Source of the DNA: RGIG4140 sp045638265
Lineage (GTDB): Bacteria; Pseudomonadota; Alphaproteobacteria; CAAHEQ01; UBA3637
Direction: 5' to 3'
DNA: 64,000 nucleotides
Assembly (NCBI GenBank): GCA_045638265.1
Contig: JAZUBA010000077.1
Location: 1 to 64,000, forward strand
The notes below the pieces were generated by a model. That model saw nothing but the letters and a program-made list of their open reading frames with translations. It was not told the origin of the DNA and made no database searches. Below, piece by piece: positions 17,775 through 26,377 of this stretch. Position 1 is the first letter of the stretch; every line of letters begins with the position of its first letter. The translations under genes were made by a program, and so were the position numbers.

Positions 17775-17803
17775 TTGACAAACAAAAGATAATCCTATAT
17801 AAT
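17775..17803 (+). promoter_or_regulatory. Perfect sigma-70 consensus promoter
   Basis: TTGACA at 17775-17780, 17 bases, then TATAAT at 17798-17803. It drives the three-gene ankyrin operon starting at 17827. The -10 is followed by an AGGAGG ribosome site. Confidence 0.9.
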
Positions 17804-17826
17804 ATTTTAACATTCAGGAGGATTAT

Positions 17827-18474
17827 ATGGAACAAATTGAACAAAAACGTGCTGAACAGAAAGCCGAAAAAATCAAAAAAATTGAACAAAAAGCTCAAAA
17901 AACAGAAAATTGGAATGCATGCAAACGAGCGCTTAAAAACGGCATTGTTACCGGCTTATGGGTAATTGCCGGTGTAGCCGGTTTAGGTTATGCCGGTCAT
18001 CAGGCATATAAATGGGGTGAAAATAAGTTCATTCAATTAAAAGCTGATGAAATTTCAGATATTATTAAAACAGTTCCTCAAGAAAAAGCAAATGCAATTC
18101 GTAGAGCATATGACAGAGAATTATTGGAAGCGATTGAAAAAGTGGAACGGGGTGAAAAATGTAAAGGTGTTTATATTACACCCAACAATACAACATCTAT
18201 TGCTCATTCTGAATTATTTTATAAATATAAAGCTTACAATCCGGATGTGTATGAAAATCGTTCTGCCGAAGATTGGGTATTATTAGAACATATGGCTAAT
18301 CGTTATTATCAGGCACAAGGAATGAAGTTGTCTAATAAAAGAGGTGTGAAAAATTTGTTTGCACAGAAATTGCGAAATGATTTAAAAGAAACAAAAGCAA
18401 TTCGTTTGCAATTTTACAACGGTCACTTTACGCATGCTTTAAAAATGAAAGAAATGTATAGAAATATACGTTAA
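17827..18474 (+). CDS. Hypothetical membrane protein
   Basis: 215 residues. A highly charged Glu/Lys-rich N-terminal helix (about residues 1-35) precedes one hydrophobic segment (about 39-58, GIVTGLWVIAGVAGLGYAGH), and a mostly helical C-terminal part follows. No family is recognised. First gene of an operon with two ankyrin genes; the next start is 20 bp after its stop. Confidence 0.7.
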   Translation: MEQIEQKRAEQKAEKIKKIEQKAQKTENWNACKRALKNGIVTGLWVIAGVAGLGYAGHQAYKWGENKFIQLKADEISDIIKTVPQEKANAIRRAYDRELLEAIEKVERGEKCKGVYITPNNTTSIAHSELFYKYKAYNPDVYENRSAEDWVLLEHMANRYYQAQGMKLSNKRGVKNLFAQKLRNDLKETKAIRLQFYNGHFTHALKMKEMYRNIR

Positions 18475-18494
18475 TTAATATTTTAGGGGGATAC

Positions 18495-20126
18495 ATGAAC
18501 GAGAATATTATTCAATATCAAGAATATCTTTTAAAACAAGTTGAAAAAAAAGAGATAAAAAAAATCAACAGATTGGAATATTTAAAAATACTTGCTAAAA
18601 CATGTCCTGAATATATTAAAATGATTCCTGCTGATAAAAAGGATATGAAAGACGAAGTTCAACAATATGTTCGGGAATATATGTTTGATTTTCAAAAAGA
18701 TGAAAGTAAAACACCTCAACAGGAATATGAGATTTTAAAAGAAAACATTGATTCTTTTCGTCATACGAATAAACGGACATCAAAAATTGCACAAAGTACT
18801 TTGTCTTTAACGCCAACATCTATCGGTGAACCGTTCCCCGACGAAGATAAGATTGAATTTGGCAAGCATTCAAATTTTACTGCATTAGAGACATATATTC
18901 AAGATATCTTAAATACGCCAAACAATCATAAAGAAGTTGAAAGTATTGCTAAATTAGTTTCGTATGATAATCATAAAACATCAATCGGATTTGGTTCAAA
19001 AATAAGAAAGATGACATGCGATGTTGAAGAGCTTCGCAGTGCTTTTTACACTGTATTGCGGCACGGTATTGAATATCCGGAATATTATTTGATTATAGTA
19101 GATAATAATTGTAGTGGTTTTTCAAATGGGTTGATTAATTGTGTTTATAAAAATGATACAGAAACATTTACTGAACTGTTAAAGCGTGGTGCAAATACAT
19201 TTTATTATAATGAAGCGCTTTGGGGTCTATGTTGTGCAGAAAATAAAAAAGATTTTTTGAATTTAATGGTTGATTATGCATCTGATGATGTCAATTATTC
19301 TATGACACATCACTTTAAGGCTCCTCAATATTTTGATCGTGATGAATTGGGTTTGTATGCGTTTAAAAACATCTTTTATTCGTATGTAGATAAAACTGTT
19401 TTTGATTCGGCGATACAATACAACCATACAGATATTGCAGAAAGATTAATACAGAAAGGGTATAAAGTTAATCGGTATAATAATTGTCATGATAGTATGA
19501 TTTATGCTTGTTGCAAATGCTATCCGAATATGATACAATCTTTGGCAGATTTCGGATATAATATGTCAGACAGATATTTTAAAGGAGATACACAACATCA
19601 TATATTGACACTGTGCCATTTAAATGAAGAAGATTTTAATAAAAAGGGAGAATTTTTTGACAGTGTTCAGGTTCTGGTTAATCATGATATTGATGTTGAT
19701 GCCAAAAATGAAAATGGTGATACACCGTTGCATGTTATTACAAAAGAACGTCATTATGTGTTTGATTGGGGAAATGTAACGCAAATGTTGTGCCACAATG
19801 CAGAATTTATGACAAATTGCTATTTAGAAAACGGTGCAAATCCCAACATTAAAGATAAAGACGGCAATACACCGTTGCACTTGGTTTTATCAAACTGTAT
19901 AGATGCTCAAACACTGCCGATTGTAGAAAATTTATTAAAACATGGTGCCAAACCCGACATTTACAATCATAAACTGGTTACACCTTATGCGTTGGCTTTT
20001 AAAATGTTGAAGAATGCACCGGATACATATAAAAGAGATGCCCGACAAATTTTAAAATTATGTCAAGATGCCAAACCGTCATTCTTGGCAAAAATGACAC
20101 GATATTTTTCCGGAGTGCATCGTTAA
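18495..20126 (+). CDS. Ankyrin repeat protein, paralogue A
   Basis: 543 residues. An N-terminal helical module (FR/LEYLKILAKTCPEYIK...YVREYMFDFQKDE) is followed by diverged repeats in the middle and clear ankyrin repeats from about residue 400 (GDTPLHVITKERH, GANPNIKDKDGNTPLHLVL, HGAKPDIYN). The C-terminus has the motif AKPSFLAKMTRYFSG. It is similar along its length to the next gene, so the two arose by tandem duplication. There is no secretion signal or catalytic motif. The GGGGG ribosome site is clear. Confidence 0.85.
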   Translation: MNENIIQYQEYLLKQVEKKEIKKINRLEYLKILAKTCPEYIKMIPADKKDMKDEVQQYVREYMFDFQKDESKTPQQEYEILKENIDSFRHTNKRTSKIAQSTLSLTPTSIGEPFPDEDKIEFGKHSNFTALETYIQDILNTPNNHKEVESIAKLVSYDNHKTSIGFGSKIRKMTCDVEELRSAFYTVLRHGIEYPEYYLIIVDNNCSGFSNGLINCVYKNDTETFTELLKRGANTFYYNEALWGLCCAENKKDFLNLMVDYASDDVNYSMTHHFKAPQYFDRDELGLYAFKNIFYSYVDKTVFDSAIQYNHTDIAERLIQKGYKVNRYNNCHDSMIYACCKCYPNMIQSLADFGYNMSDRYFKGDTQHHILTLCHLNEEDFNKKGEFFDSVQVLVNHDIDVDAKNENGDTPLHVITKERHYVFDWGNVTQMLCHNAEFMTNCYLENGANPNIKDKDGNTPLHLVLSNCIDAQTLPIVENLLKHGAKPDIYNHKLVTPYALAFKMLKNAPDTYKRDARQILKLCQDAKPSFLAKMTRYFSGVHR

Positions 20127-20144
20127 GTATTATTTGAGTATCAA

Positions 20145-21584
20145 ATGAGTGAGAATATTGAACAGTTTAAAGAATATTTTTTAAAACAACTTGAAAAAAG
20201 TGATGTTGAAAAATTAACACGATTTGAATTTTTAACATTATTAGCAAAAATCTGTACTCAATATGTCAAAAAAATATCATCAGGCGAACAGACTAAACAA
20301 GATGAAATTAAGCAGTATGTTCGTCAATATATGCTTGATTTTCAAAAAGATGAAGCCAAAACACCTTTACAAATATATGATGAATTAAGAAATGAAATTC
20401 TTTTGTTGCCTCAAAGCTGGAAAGAAATCTTAAAAATGTTTGATACACCCAACAATCACAAGTTGGTTGAAAAATTTATCCGGACAACAAAAAATCATGA
20501 GGCATTGAAGGATGTGTTAAATCACGGTATCGAATGTCCTGAATATTATTTAATTATAGATGATTATTATCCGTTTTTGTCTGCTCAGGCATTATATGAT
20601 TGTGTTGAAAAAAATGATAAAACAACTTTTGTGGAATTATTAAAACGGGGCGTTCAACCATTCGGAGATGGTGAATCTTCTTTTTGGAGTTTATCTTGTC
20701 ATCAGAATAAAACTGATTTTTTAAATTTAGTTGTTGATAACGCAAAAATTGATGTCAATTCACTGGTTCCGGATACTTTAGGTAGTGGACCGGAGTATTT
20801 TATTAGGGAAAATCCATATTATATTTGTGAGCTTTCCATGTTTGATTATGCTATACAATACAATCATACGGATATAGCCCAAAAGTTGATAAATAAGGGT
20901 TATGATGTGAATCATCAAAAAGGCTTCTATGGTGATGTAATGGTTTATGCTAGCAGATGGTGTAAAACTCAAATGATAAAAAATCTGGCAGATTTTAAGT
21001 TTGATATGACCCGTAAATATATCAATAATGAAACACCTTTACATTTATTGGTATGGTATCATTTAAATGATGAAAATTTTGCCAAACAATCAGATTTTTC
21101 CGAATGTGTTAAACTTCTTGTTCAAAACGGTGTAGATATTAATGCAAAAGATGATAATGGTTATACACCATTACACATTGTTACAAAGGAACGAGATGTA
21201 GATTGTGTTGGGAGGGGTGGAAAGACTCTTTCAAAACGCTTTTGTCATAATGCTGAATTTATGGTGAATTGCCTGTTGGAAAACGGGGCAGATCCAAATA
21301 TCAGATATAATAAAGGAAATACATCGTTGCATTTCGCTATGTGTTATGGCATAAACGGTAAGACACTTTCCATTGTTGAAAAACTGTTACAATATGGTGC
21401 AAAATCTGATATAAGCAATGGTGCATGGCTTACACCTTGTAAAATGGCATTTGAATTATTACAAGAAGCTCCATTAGCATTGAAAAATGATGCCCGACAA
21501 ATTTTAAAATTATGTCAAGAAGCCAAACCGTCATTCTTGGCAAAAATGACTCGTTATTTTGTTGGTATGCAACGTTCGGTTTAA
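20145..21584 (+). CDS. Ankyrin repeat protein, paralogue B
   Basis: 479 residues and a tandem paralogue of the preceding gene. It has the same N-terminal module (YVRQYMLDFQKDEAKTP), the same ankyrin core (INAKDDNGYTPLHIVTKERD, GADPNIRYNKGNTSLHFA) and the same tail (DARQILKLCQEAKPSFLAK). Relative to paralogue A it lacks about 60 residues after the N-terminal module. The stop overlaps the convergent lytic transglycosylase stop by four bases. Confidence 0.85.
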   Translation: MSENIEQFKEYFLKQLEKSDVEKLTRFEFLTLLAKICTQYVKKISSGEQTKQDEIKQYVRQYMLDFQKDEAKTPLQIYDELRNEILLLPQSWKEILKMFDTPNNHKLVEKFIRTTKNHEALKDVLNHGIECPEYYLIIDDYYPFLSAQALYDCVEKNDKTTFVELLKRGVQPFGDGESSFWSLSCHQNKTDFLNLVVDNAKIDVNSLVPDTLGSGPEYFIRENPYYICELSMFDYAIQYNHTDIAQKLINKGYDVNHQKGFYGDVMVYASRWCKTQMIKNLADFKFDMTRKYINNETPLHLLVWYHLNDENFAKQSDFSECVKLLVQNGVDINAKDDNGYTPLHIVTKERDVDCVGRGGKTLSKRFCHNAEFMVNCLLENGADPNIRYNKGNTSLHFAMCYGINGKTLSIVEKLLQYGAKSDISNGAWLTPCKMAFELLQEAPLALKNDARQILKLCQEAKPSFLAKMTRYFVGMQRSV

Positions 21585-23347
21585 TGCAATTTTTTTGTTT
21601 TGCCTTGTTCTAAATTGTATGGCTCGTACATCGGCCATTGTCCGGATATAACTAAATCCATAGACGTCAATGATCGATTCATTAATGCCCGATAAACCCA
21701 ATAATTAACAAGGATTCGTTCTACAAACCCTCGTGTTTCACGAGAGGGTATACTTTCAATAAAGATAAGAGCATCTGTCGGATAATTTGTTTTTTTCTTC
21801 CATTTAATCAAATTGCCCGGACCGCCGTTATAAGCAACAGCCAAATAAATCAAATTGTTATTAACGGCAGGAAGATTTAACAAATAGCGAATGTATTGTT
21901 GACCCAAAGCTAAATTATAGCTGATGGTATACATATTATAAGTATTCCATTTTAAACCGGCTTGTTTTGCCATAGCTTTTGCCGTTGCGGGCATTAATTG
22001 CATTAGCCCTTTGGCACCGACTTTGCTTGTTGCATTATAGTCAAAACAAGATTCCTGACGAACAAAAGCATAAACGAGAGCTTTATCCGTTTTCCATCCG
22101 TTTGTCGGTTTCCAATTCGGCAAAGGAAAATATTCCGTATCATCTGAATAAAGTTTGATGAGACGATTTAATTGTTCAGCAAAATTGTTTTGTTGTGAAA
22201 TGTTTTTTAAAATAGCCCGTTCTTTATCATTTGATTTTAAATACAGTTGAGCCAATTCTTTACCTGCCAGTTGTTTGTGTCCAACTTGATTAAGGGCATA
22301 AAATCGTTTCAAAGCCGGATTGTTGAGTTGTGTTACCGTTGTTTGCGGTAAATTATCGTTATGATGAGTTAAATCAAGTCCCATCATACGAACGGCTAGC
22401 ATACCGTAAAATGTTTGTGGTTCTTGTGAAGCAATTTCTAAATAATCACCGATTTTATCATATTTACCGATTTTTAAATTAGCTCGTGCCGTCCAAAAAC
22501 CGGCGCTTGCCCGTAACAGAGAATTTGCATTTTCCATAATTGTAATTTGAGAAAAATATTTTTCAGCAGAGGCGTATTCTTCACGTTGCCATTGTGTTAA
22601 ACCAGCTGTCCAATAAGCCAAAGGAATAGGTTTTTGAGCATTTTTTATGGCATTTTTTGCTTGTTTAATGGCCATATCATATTCTCTGTCCAGAAAATAA
22701 GAAAAAGCAAGTGCTGTTTGAGCCAAAGCTCTGTCTTGTTGTGGAATAGCGTTGTAAAATTGTCGTGATTCAATTAATTGACGGGCAGGGAGGGTTCGTC
22801 CGTTCTCAATCAGTTTTGTCAATTTTTGAAATAATTTTTGAGCTTCTGTTTTTTTGGTTCCTTTTAAATCGGAAAACTGACGTTGTTTCAATAAATCAAT
22901 CGGTTCATCACGACGAACGGATGTACAAGCATTTGTTTGACCGCCATGAAGAATGCTTTTCGGTTTTTTGCTTTTCAGTTTAAACTTTTTCTTTTCACCT
23001 AATTTGTATACTTCATCGGCAATTGGTAAATAACCGTATTTTTTTAACCAGTTTTCAATTTCAGATTGTTTGGTTTGATATTTTGAGGAATAGAAACGAT
23101 CGTATAAAATATAACCATCCAACAAATGATTTTTTAATTTGCCGGATAATTGTTTTGCTTTTAGATAATTTCCCTTTTGGTGGGCTTCAAAAATATTTTT
23201 GTAAGTTTGAACGTCTGATTGAGATAATACATCAACAGAAGCACCGTTGACAGGAACGGTGCATAAAGAAACAGCAAGACCGAAAACTAAATACTGGATT
23301 CGCTTGCAAGTCTTAAATCTGTAATATATTTGACTGATGCTTTGCAT
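21581..23347 (-). CDS. Soluble lytic murein transglycosylase (Slt family)
   Basis: 588 residues. The N-terminal signal peptide (LVFGLAVSLCTVPVNGA) is followed by a long alpha-helical superhelix and a C-terminal SLT domain with the catalytic Glu in FVRQESCFD (near residue 432), the GAKGLMQLMPATA block and AYNGGPGN. It cleaves the MurNAc-GlcNAc bond in periplasmic peptidoglycan and releases anhydro-muropeptides. It starts inside the end of the upstream gene (61-bp overlap). The recycling ligase and LD-carboxypeptidase genes nearby fit the same pathway. Confidence 0.92.
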   Translation of the reverse strand: MQSISQIYYRFKTCKRIQYLVFGLAVSLCTVPVNGASVDVLSQSDVQTYKNIFEAHQKGNYLKAKQLSGKLKNHLLDGYILYDRFYSSKYQTKQSEIENWLKKYGYLPIADEVYKLGEKKKFKLKSKKPKSILHGGQTNACTSVRRDEPIDLLKQRQFSDLKGTKKTEAQKLFQKLTKLIENGRTLPARQLIESRQFYNAIPQQDRALAQTALAFSYFLDREYDMAIKQAKNAIKNAQKPIPLAYWTAGLTQWQREEYASAEKYFSQITIMENANSLLRASAGFWTARANLKIGKYDKIGDYLEIASQEPQTFYGMLAVRMMGLDLTHHNDNLPQTTVTQLNNPALKRFYALNQVGHKQLAGKELAQLYLKSNDKERAILKNISQQNNFAEQLNRLIKLYSDDTEYFPLPNWKPTNGWKTDKALVYAFVRQESCFDYNATSKVGAKGLMQLMPATAKAMAKQAGLKWNTYNMYTISYNLALGQQYIRYLLNLPAVNNNLIYLAVAYNGGPGNLIKWKKKTNYPTDALIFIESIPSRETRGFVERILVNYWVYRALMNRSLTSMDLVISGQWPMYEPYNLEQGKTKKLH

Positions 23348-23943
23348 TCTTCAACTGACATTCCTTCTGCCTGACAAACATCTATCGTAATTTTAGGTGT
23401 TCCTGTTAATTTTTCACAAGAGGTGCCTGCCAAAAAGAAACGACCCGAAAATGATTCGCCTGCCGGTGTAGCTCCAAATGTTAACGGCATTTGAACCGGA
23501 GAATAATCGGCCGTAATTTTTAAAGCTCTTATGTTATGCTTTGTATTGTTTTGTAACGTTAGACTGGCACGACAAAATTGAAAACGACTCACAGCCGGTG
23601 TAATGACTTGTACTTCATCAGGGGTAATGATAAAGAAATTTTCCTGTCCTTTTTTGACTTTGCGTTTTTGAGCAGTAGAGGCGTCACGATTAATTTGTTG
23701 TTCAATTGTGTTTGAAAGGATGTTTTCTCGTTTGAGTTGTTCTAAACGATCTTTTTCACTTTGTAACTGTGTAGAGGTGTTTGTATCAAAAATATCCGGC
23801 ACAGGTGCATTCGGGTCAAATTTCTGTACCGCTTGTTGTTTTTGTTCCCTCTTTTGTAATTCCGGGAAAAGAGCACCGGAATCTTGTGCATTTGCAGAAA
23901 TAGAAAATGCCAAAACAGAAATCATACATAAAAACTTTTTCAT
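23287..23943 (-). CDS. Exported hypothetical protein
   Basis: 218 residues with a classical signal peptide (MKKFLCMISVLAFSISANA, cleavage near 19/20). A Gln/Lys-rich linker follows, then a C-terminal domain containing four Cys (FCRASLTL, SCEKLTG, DVCQAEG, EECKAS) suited to disulfides. No family is recognised. It overlaps the start of the lytic transglycosylase gene and is probably in its operon. Confidence 0.75.
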   Translation of the reverse strand: MKKFLCMISVLAFSISANAQDSGALFPELQKREQKQQAVQKFDPNAPVPDIFDTNTSTQLQSEKDRLEQLKRENILSNTIEQQINRDASTAQKRKVKKGQENFFIITPDEVQVITPAVSRFQFCRASLTLQNNTKHNIRALKITADYSPVQMPLTFGATPAGESFSGRFFLAGTSCEKLTGTPKITIDVCQAEGMSVEECKASVKYITDLRLASESSI

Positions 23944-24047
23944 TTTTTTTAAATCCTCCCTTTACATCTGAAAAAAATTAGAGTAAACTACCCGAAAAAA
24001 TAAGTAACTTACTATTATTATATCTAGTATAAAGGAAATATTTTAAA

Positions 24048-25421
24048 ATGGCAACATTTTTTTTCTGTGGTATTGGCGGAATCGGCATGAGCGGTATCGC
24101 TTTGTGCCTTCAACAAGGCGGTCATACTGTTTTGGGTTCTGACAGAGCCTTTGATAACGGTCAGTCAGAACAGATGAAAACAATCTTAACACAAGCAGGT
24201 ATTCGGATTGTTCCCCAAAACGGCTCAGGCGTTACATCTGATATTCATTGCTTTGTTGTATCCAGTGCCGTTGAGCCGTCTATTATAGATGTTCAAAAAG
24301 CATTGGAACACAAGTTAATTATTTTAACACGAGCCCAAGTTTTAGCCTATGTTTTTGCCCGCAAAAAATATATTGCCGTTGGTGGTACAAGCGGAAAAAC
24401 GACCGTTACGGCTATGATTGGACATATATTATCCGTTTTGAATAAAAATCCTTTGATGATTAACGGCGGTATCAGTATAAATACGTATAATGGAGCTGGG
24501 GAATCCAATATTATTTATAACGAAAGTGAAATTGGTGTCATGGAAGCGGACGAATCGGATGGTTCTATTGAATTGTACAAACCAGCGGTTAGTGTGCTTA
24601 ACAATATTTCGCAAGATCATAAAGAAGTATCCGAAAATTTACCTTTGTTTGCCCGTTTTATTGATAAAGCAACATTGGGAGGTGTTTTAAATGCCGATTG
24701 TCCGAATTGTGCCTTGTTACGTTTATATCAACAAAACATCAAAACATTTTCTGTAACAGGCAAAAAAGCTGATTTATCACCAACCGATATTATGTGTGAT
24801 GCCAAAGGGATTCGTTTTTCTTTAAACGGCAAAGAATATACATTACCGTTTATAGGTTTACATAATTTAGAAAACGCATTGGCTGCTGTTTGTGCTTGTT
24901 CATATTATGATATTGCTATTGAAGATTGTATGCAGGCTTTAATGTCATTTAAAGGAACAAAACGCCGTTTACAATGTATCGGTATGGCTGACGGTGTATC
25001 CGTTACGGATGATTATGCTCATAATCCAGCCAAAATTAATGCGGCTTTATCAGCCGTTCAACAACATAAAGGCAATATTTATGTTTATTTCCAACCTCAT
25101 GGTTTTGGACCTCTCAAAATGATGCAATCCGAATTAATTGAGATGCTTAAAACACGATTAGATGACAGAACAACTTGGTTGATGAGTGAGCCGTTTTATG
25201 CCGGTGGAACAGTTAATCGGGATATATCTTCTCAAACAACCATAGAGGCTTTACAACAAACAGGTAAAAAAGCATTGTTAATGCATGACCGACAAGAAGC
25301 GTTGGACTTTTTAAAATCAAACGTTCACTCTGGTGACCATATTGTTATTATGGGTGCAAGAGATAATTCTTTAACAACGTACGCAGAAGAAATTTTAGAA
25401 GTATTGAAGGAGAAAAAATGA
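24048..25421 (+). CDS. MurC-like Mur ligase of the recycling type
   Basis: 457 residues. It has the nucleotide motif GIGGIGMSGIA at the N-terminus, the P-loop GGTSGKTT (MurC and Mpl have His where this has Ser), EADESDGS, and the C-terminal DDYAHNP and FQPHGFGPL segments. The last two mark a MurC-like subfamily different from essential MurC, which has DDYGHHP and QPHRY. The length equals E. coli Mpl. The stop overlaps the LD-carboxypeptidase start by four bases, so a role in reattaching recovered peptide or L-Ala to UDP-MurNAc is inferred. It could instead be the cell's only MurC; the window cannot tell. Confidence 0.85.
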   Translation: MATFFFCGIGGIGMSGIALCLQQGGHTVLGSDRAFDNGQSEQMKTILTQAGIRIVPQNGSGVTSDIHCFVVSSAVEPSIIDVQKALEHKLIILTRAQVLAYVFARKKYIAVGGTSGKTTVTAMIGHILSVLNKNPLMINGGISINTYNGAGESNIIYNESEIGVMEADESDGSIELYKPAVSVLNNISQDHKEVSENLPLFARFIDKATLGGVLNADCPNCALLRLYQQNIKTFSVTGKKADLSPTDIMCDAKGIRFSLNGKEYTLPFIGLHNLENALAAVCACSYYDIAIEDCMQALMSFKGTKRRLQCIGMADGVSVTDDYAHNPAKINAALSAVQQHKGNIYVYFQPHGFGPLKMMQSELIEMLKTRLDDRTTWLMSEPFYAGGTVNRDISSQTTIEALQQTGKKALLMHDRQEALDFLKSNVHSGDHIVIMGARDNSLTTYAEEILEVLKEKK

Positions 25422-26287
25422 AAACCATAACCATCGTTGCTCCGGCATCGCCAACACCGATAACGGAAAAAGAAAATATCGAATCTTTTTTTACACAGTT
25501 AGGCTATAAGGTTAAGTTTGCACCGCATTGTTTTGATTGCGAACGTTATTTGGCAGGTTCGGATGTTGATAGAGCAAAAGACATCAATGATGCATTTGAA
25601 GATGAAAATACAGATATTATTATGGCTTTGAGAGGCGGATACGGTTCTCCTCGTTTGTTAGATAAATTAGACTATAAAATGATAGCCCGTAACAAAAAGC
25701 CATTTTTCGGATTTAGCGATATTACGGCGTTACAGTTAGGTTTGTGGCATCAATGTCAACTTTCAAGTTTTACAGGGTTTAATGCTAATTTTGCCGGAAA
25801 ACCAATGGGTGAATTAATGAAAACAACGCTTATTCAAGCATTGGAAAATAAACCCTTAACAGTTAAAAACTTACAAGCTCTTGTTCCGGGTGTGGCTTAT
25901 GCTCCTGTTGTCGGCGGAACAATCAGCATGATTTGCAGTTTATTGGGAACGCCATATATGCCAAATTTAAATGGTGTAATTTTAGTGTTAGAGGAAGTTC
26001 ATGAAGAACCGTATCGGTTAGACAGATTACTTAATCAAATGCGTTTGTCCGGTGCCTTATCTCAATTAGAAGGCGTTATTTTAGCCGGATGCGAAGACTG
26101 TATTGCCAAAGATCCTGCAGATGGTTTGGCTGTAACTGTATTTCAAGATTATTTTGCGCAAAAGAAAATTCCTGTTGTAACGGGTTTCCCATACGGACAT
26201 ATGCCTGATCATATTGTTTTCCCTATCGGACAAATGGCTAGATTAGATGCAAATGCAGGGACATTGATTTTTGATGCGTATAAATAA
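25418..26287 (+). CDS. LD-carboxypeptidase (S66 family)
   Basis: 289 residues. The nucleophile Ser lies in the FGFSDITALQLGLW segment, preceded by the typical RGGYGSPRLLD block, and the Glu and His of the catalytic triad are in VLEEVHEEPYRLDR and the final GHMPDH. It removes the terminal D-Ala from murein tetrapeptides in the cytosol. It is translationally coupled (ATGA overlap) to the Mur ligase gene, a sensible pair for peptidoglycan recycling. Confidence 0.93.
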   Translation: MKTITIVAPASPTPITEKENIESFFTQLGYKVKFAPHCFDCERYLAGSDVDRAKDINDAFEDENTDIIMALRGGYGSPRLLDKLDYKMIARNKKPFFGFSDITALQLGLWHQCQLSSFTGFNANFAGKPMGELMKTTLIQALENKPLTVKNLQALVPGVAYAPVVGGTISMICSLLGTPYMPNLNGVILVLEEVHEEPYRLDRLLNQMRLSGALSQLEGVILAGCEDCIAKDPADGLAVTVFQDYFAQKKIPVVTGFPYGHMPDHIVFPIGQMARLDANAGTLIFDAYK

Positions 26288-26315
26288 CGTTGTTAAAAAT
26301 GAGAGAGTATAACAT

Positions 26316-26348
26316 AAAACGAATCGTTTTTTAGGCGGTTCGTTTTTA
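26316..26348 (+). terminator. Terminator after the LD-carboxypeptidase gene
   Basis: AAAACGAA...TTCGTTTTT hairpin with a T run. Confidence 0.75.
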
Positions 26349-26377
26349 GATATAAAAAATTAATATAAAGGAATAAC

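Noticed and set aside
17632..17898. Leftward frame across the promoter at 17775
   Set aside because: Low-complexity Phe/Leu/Ile translation of AT-rich promoter DNA, opposite a real gene, without a ribosome site.
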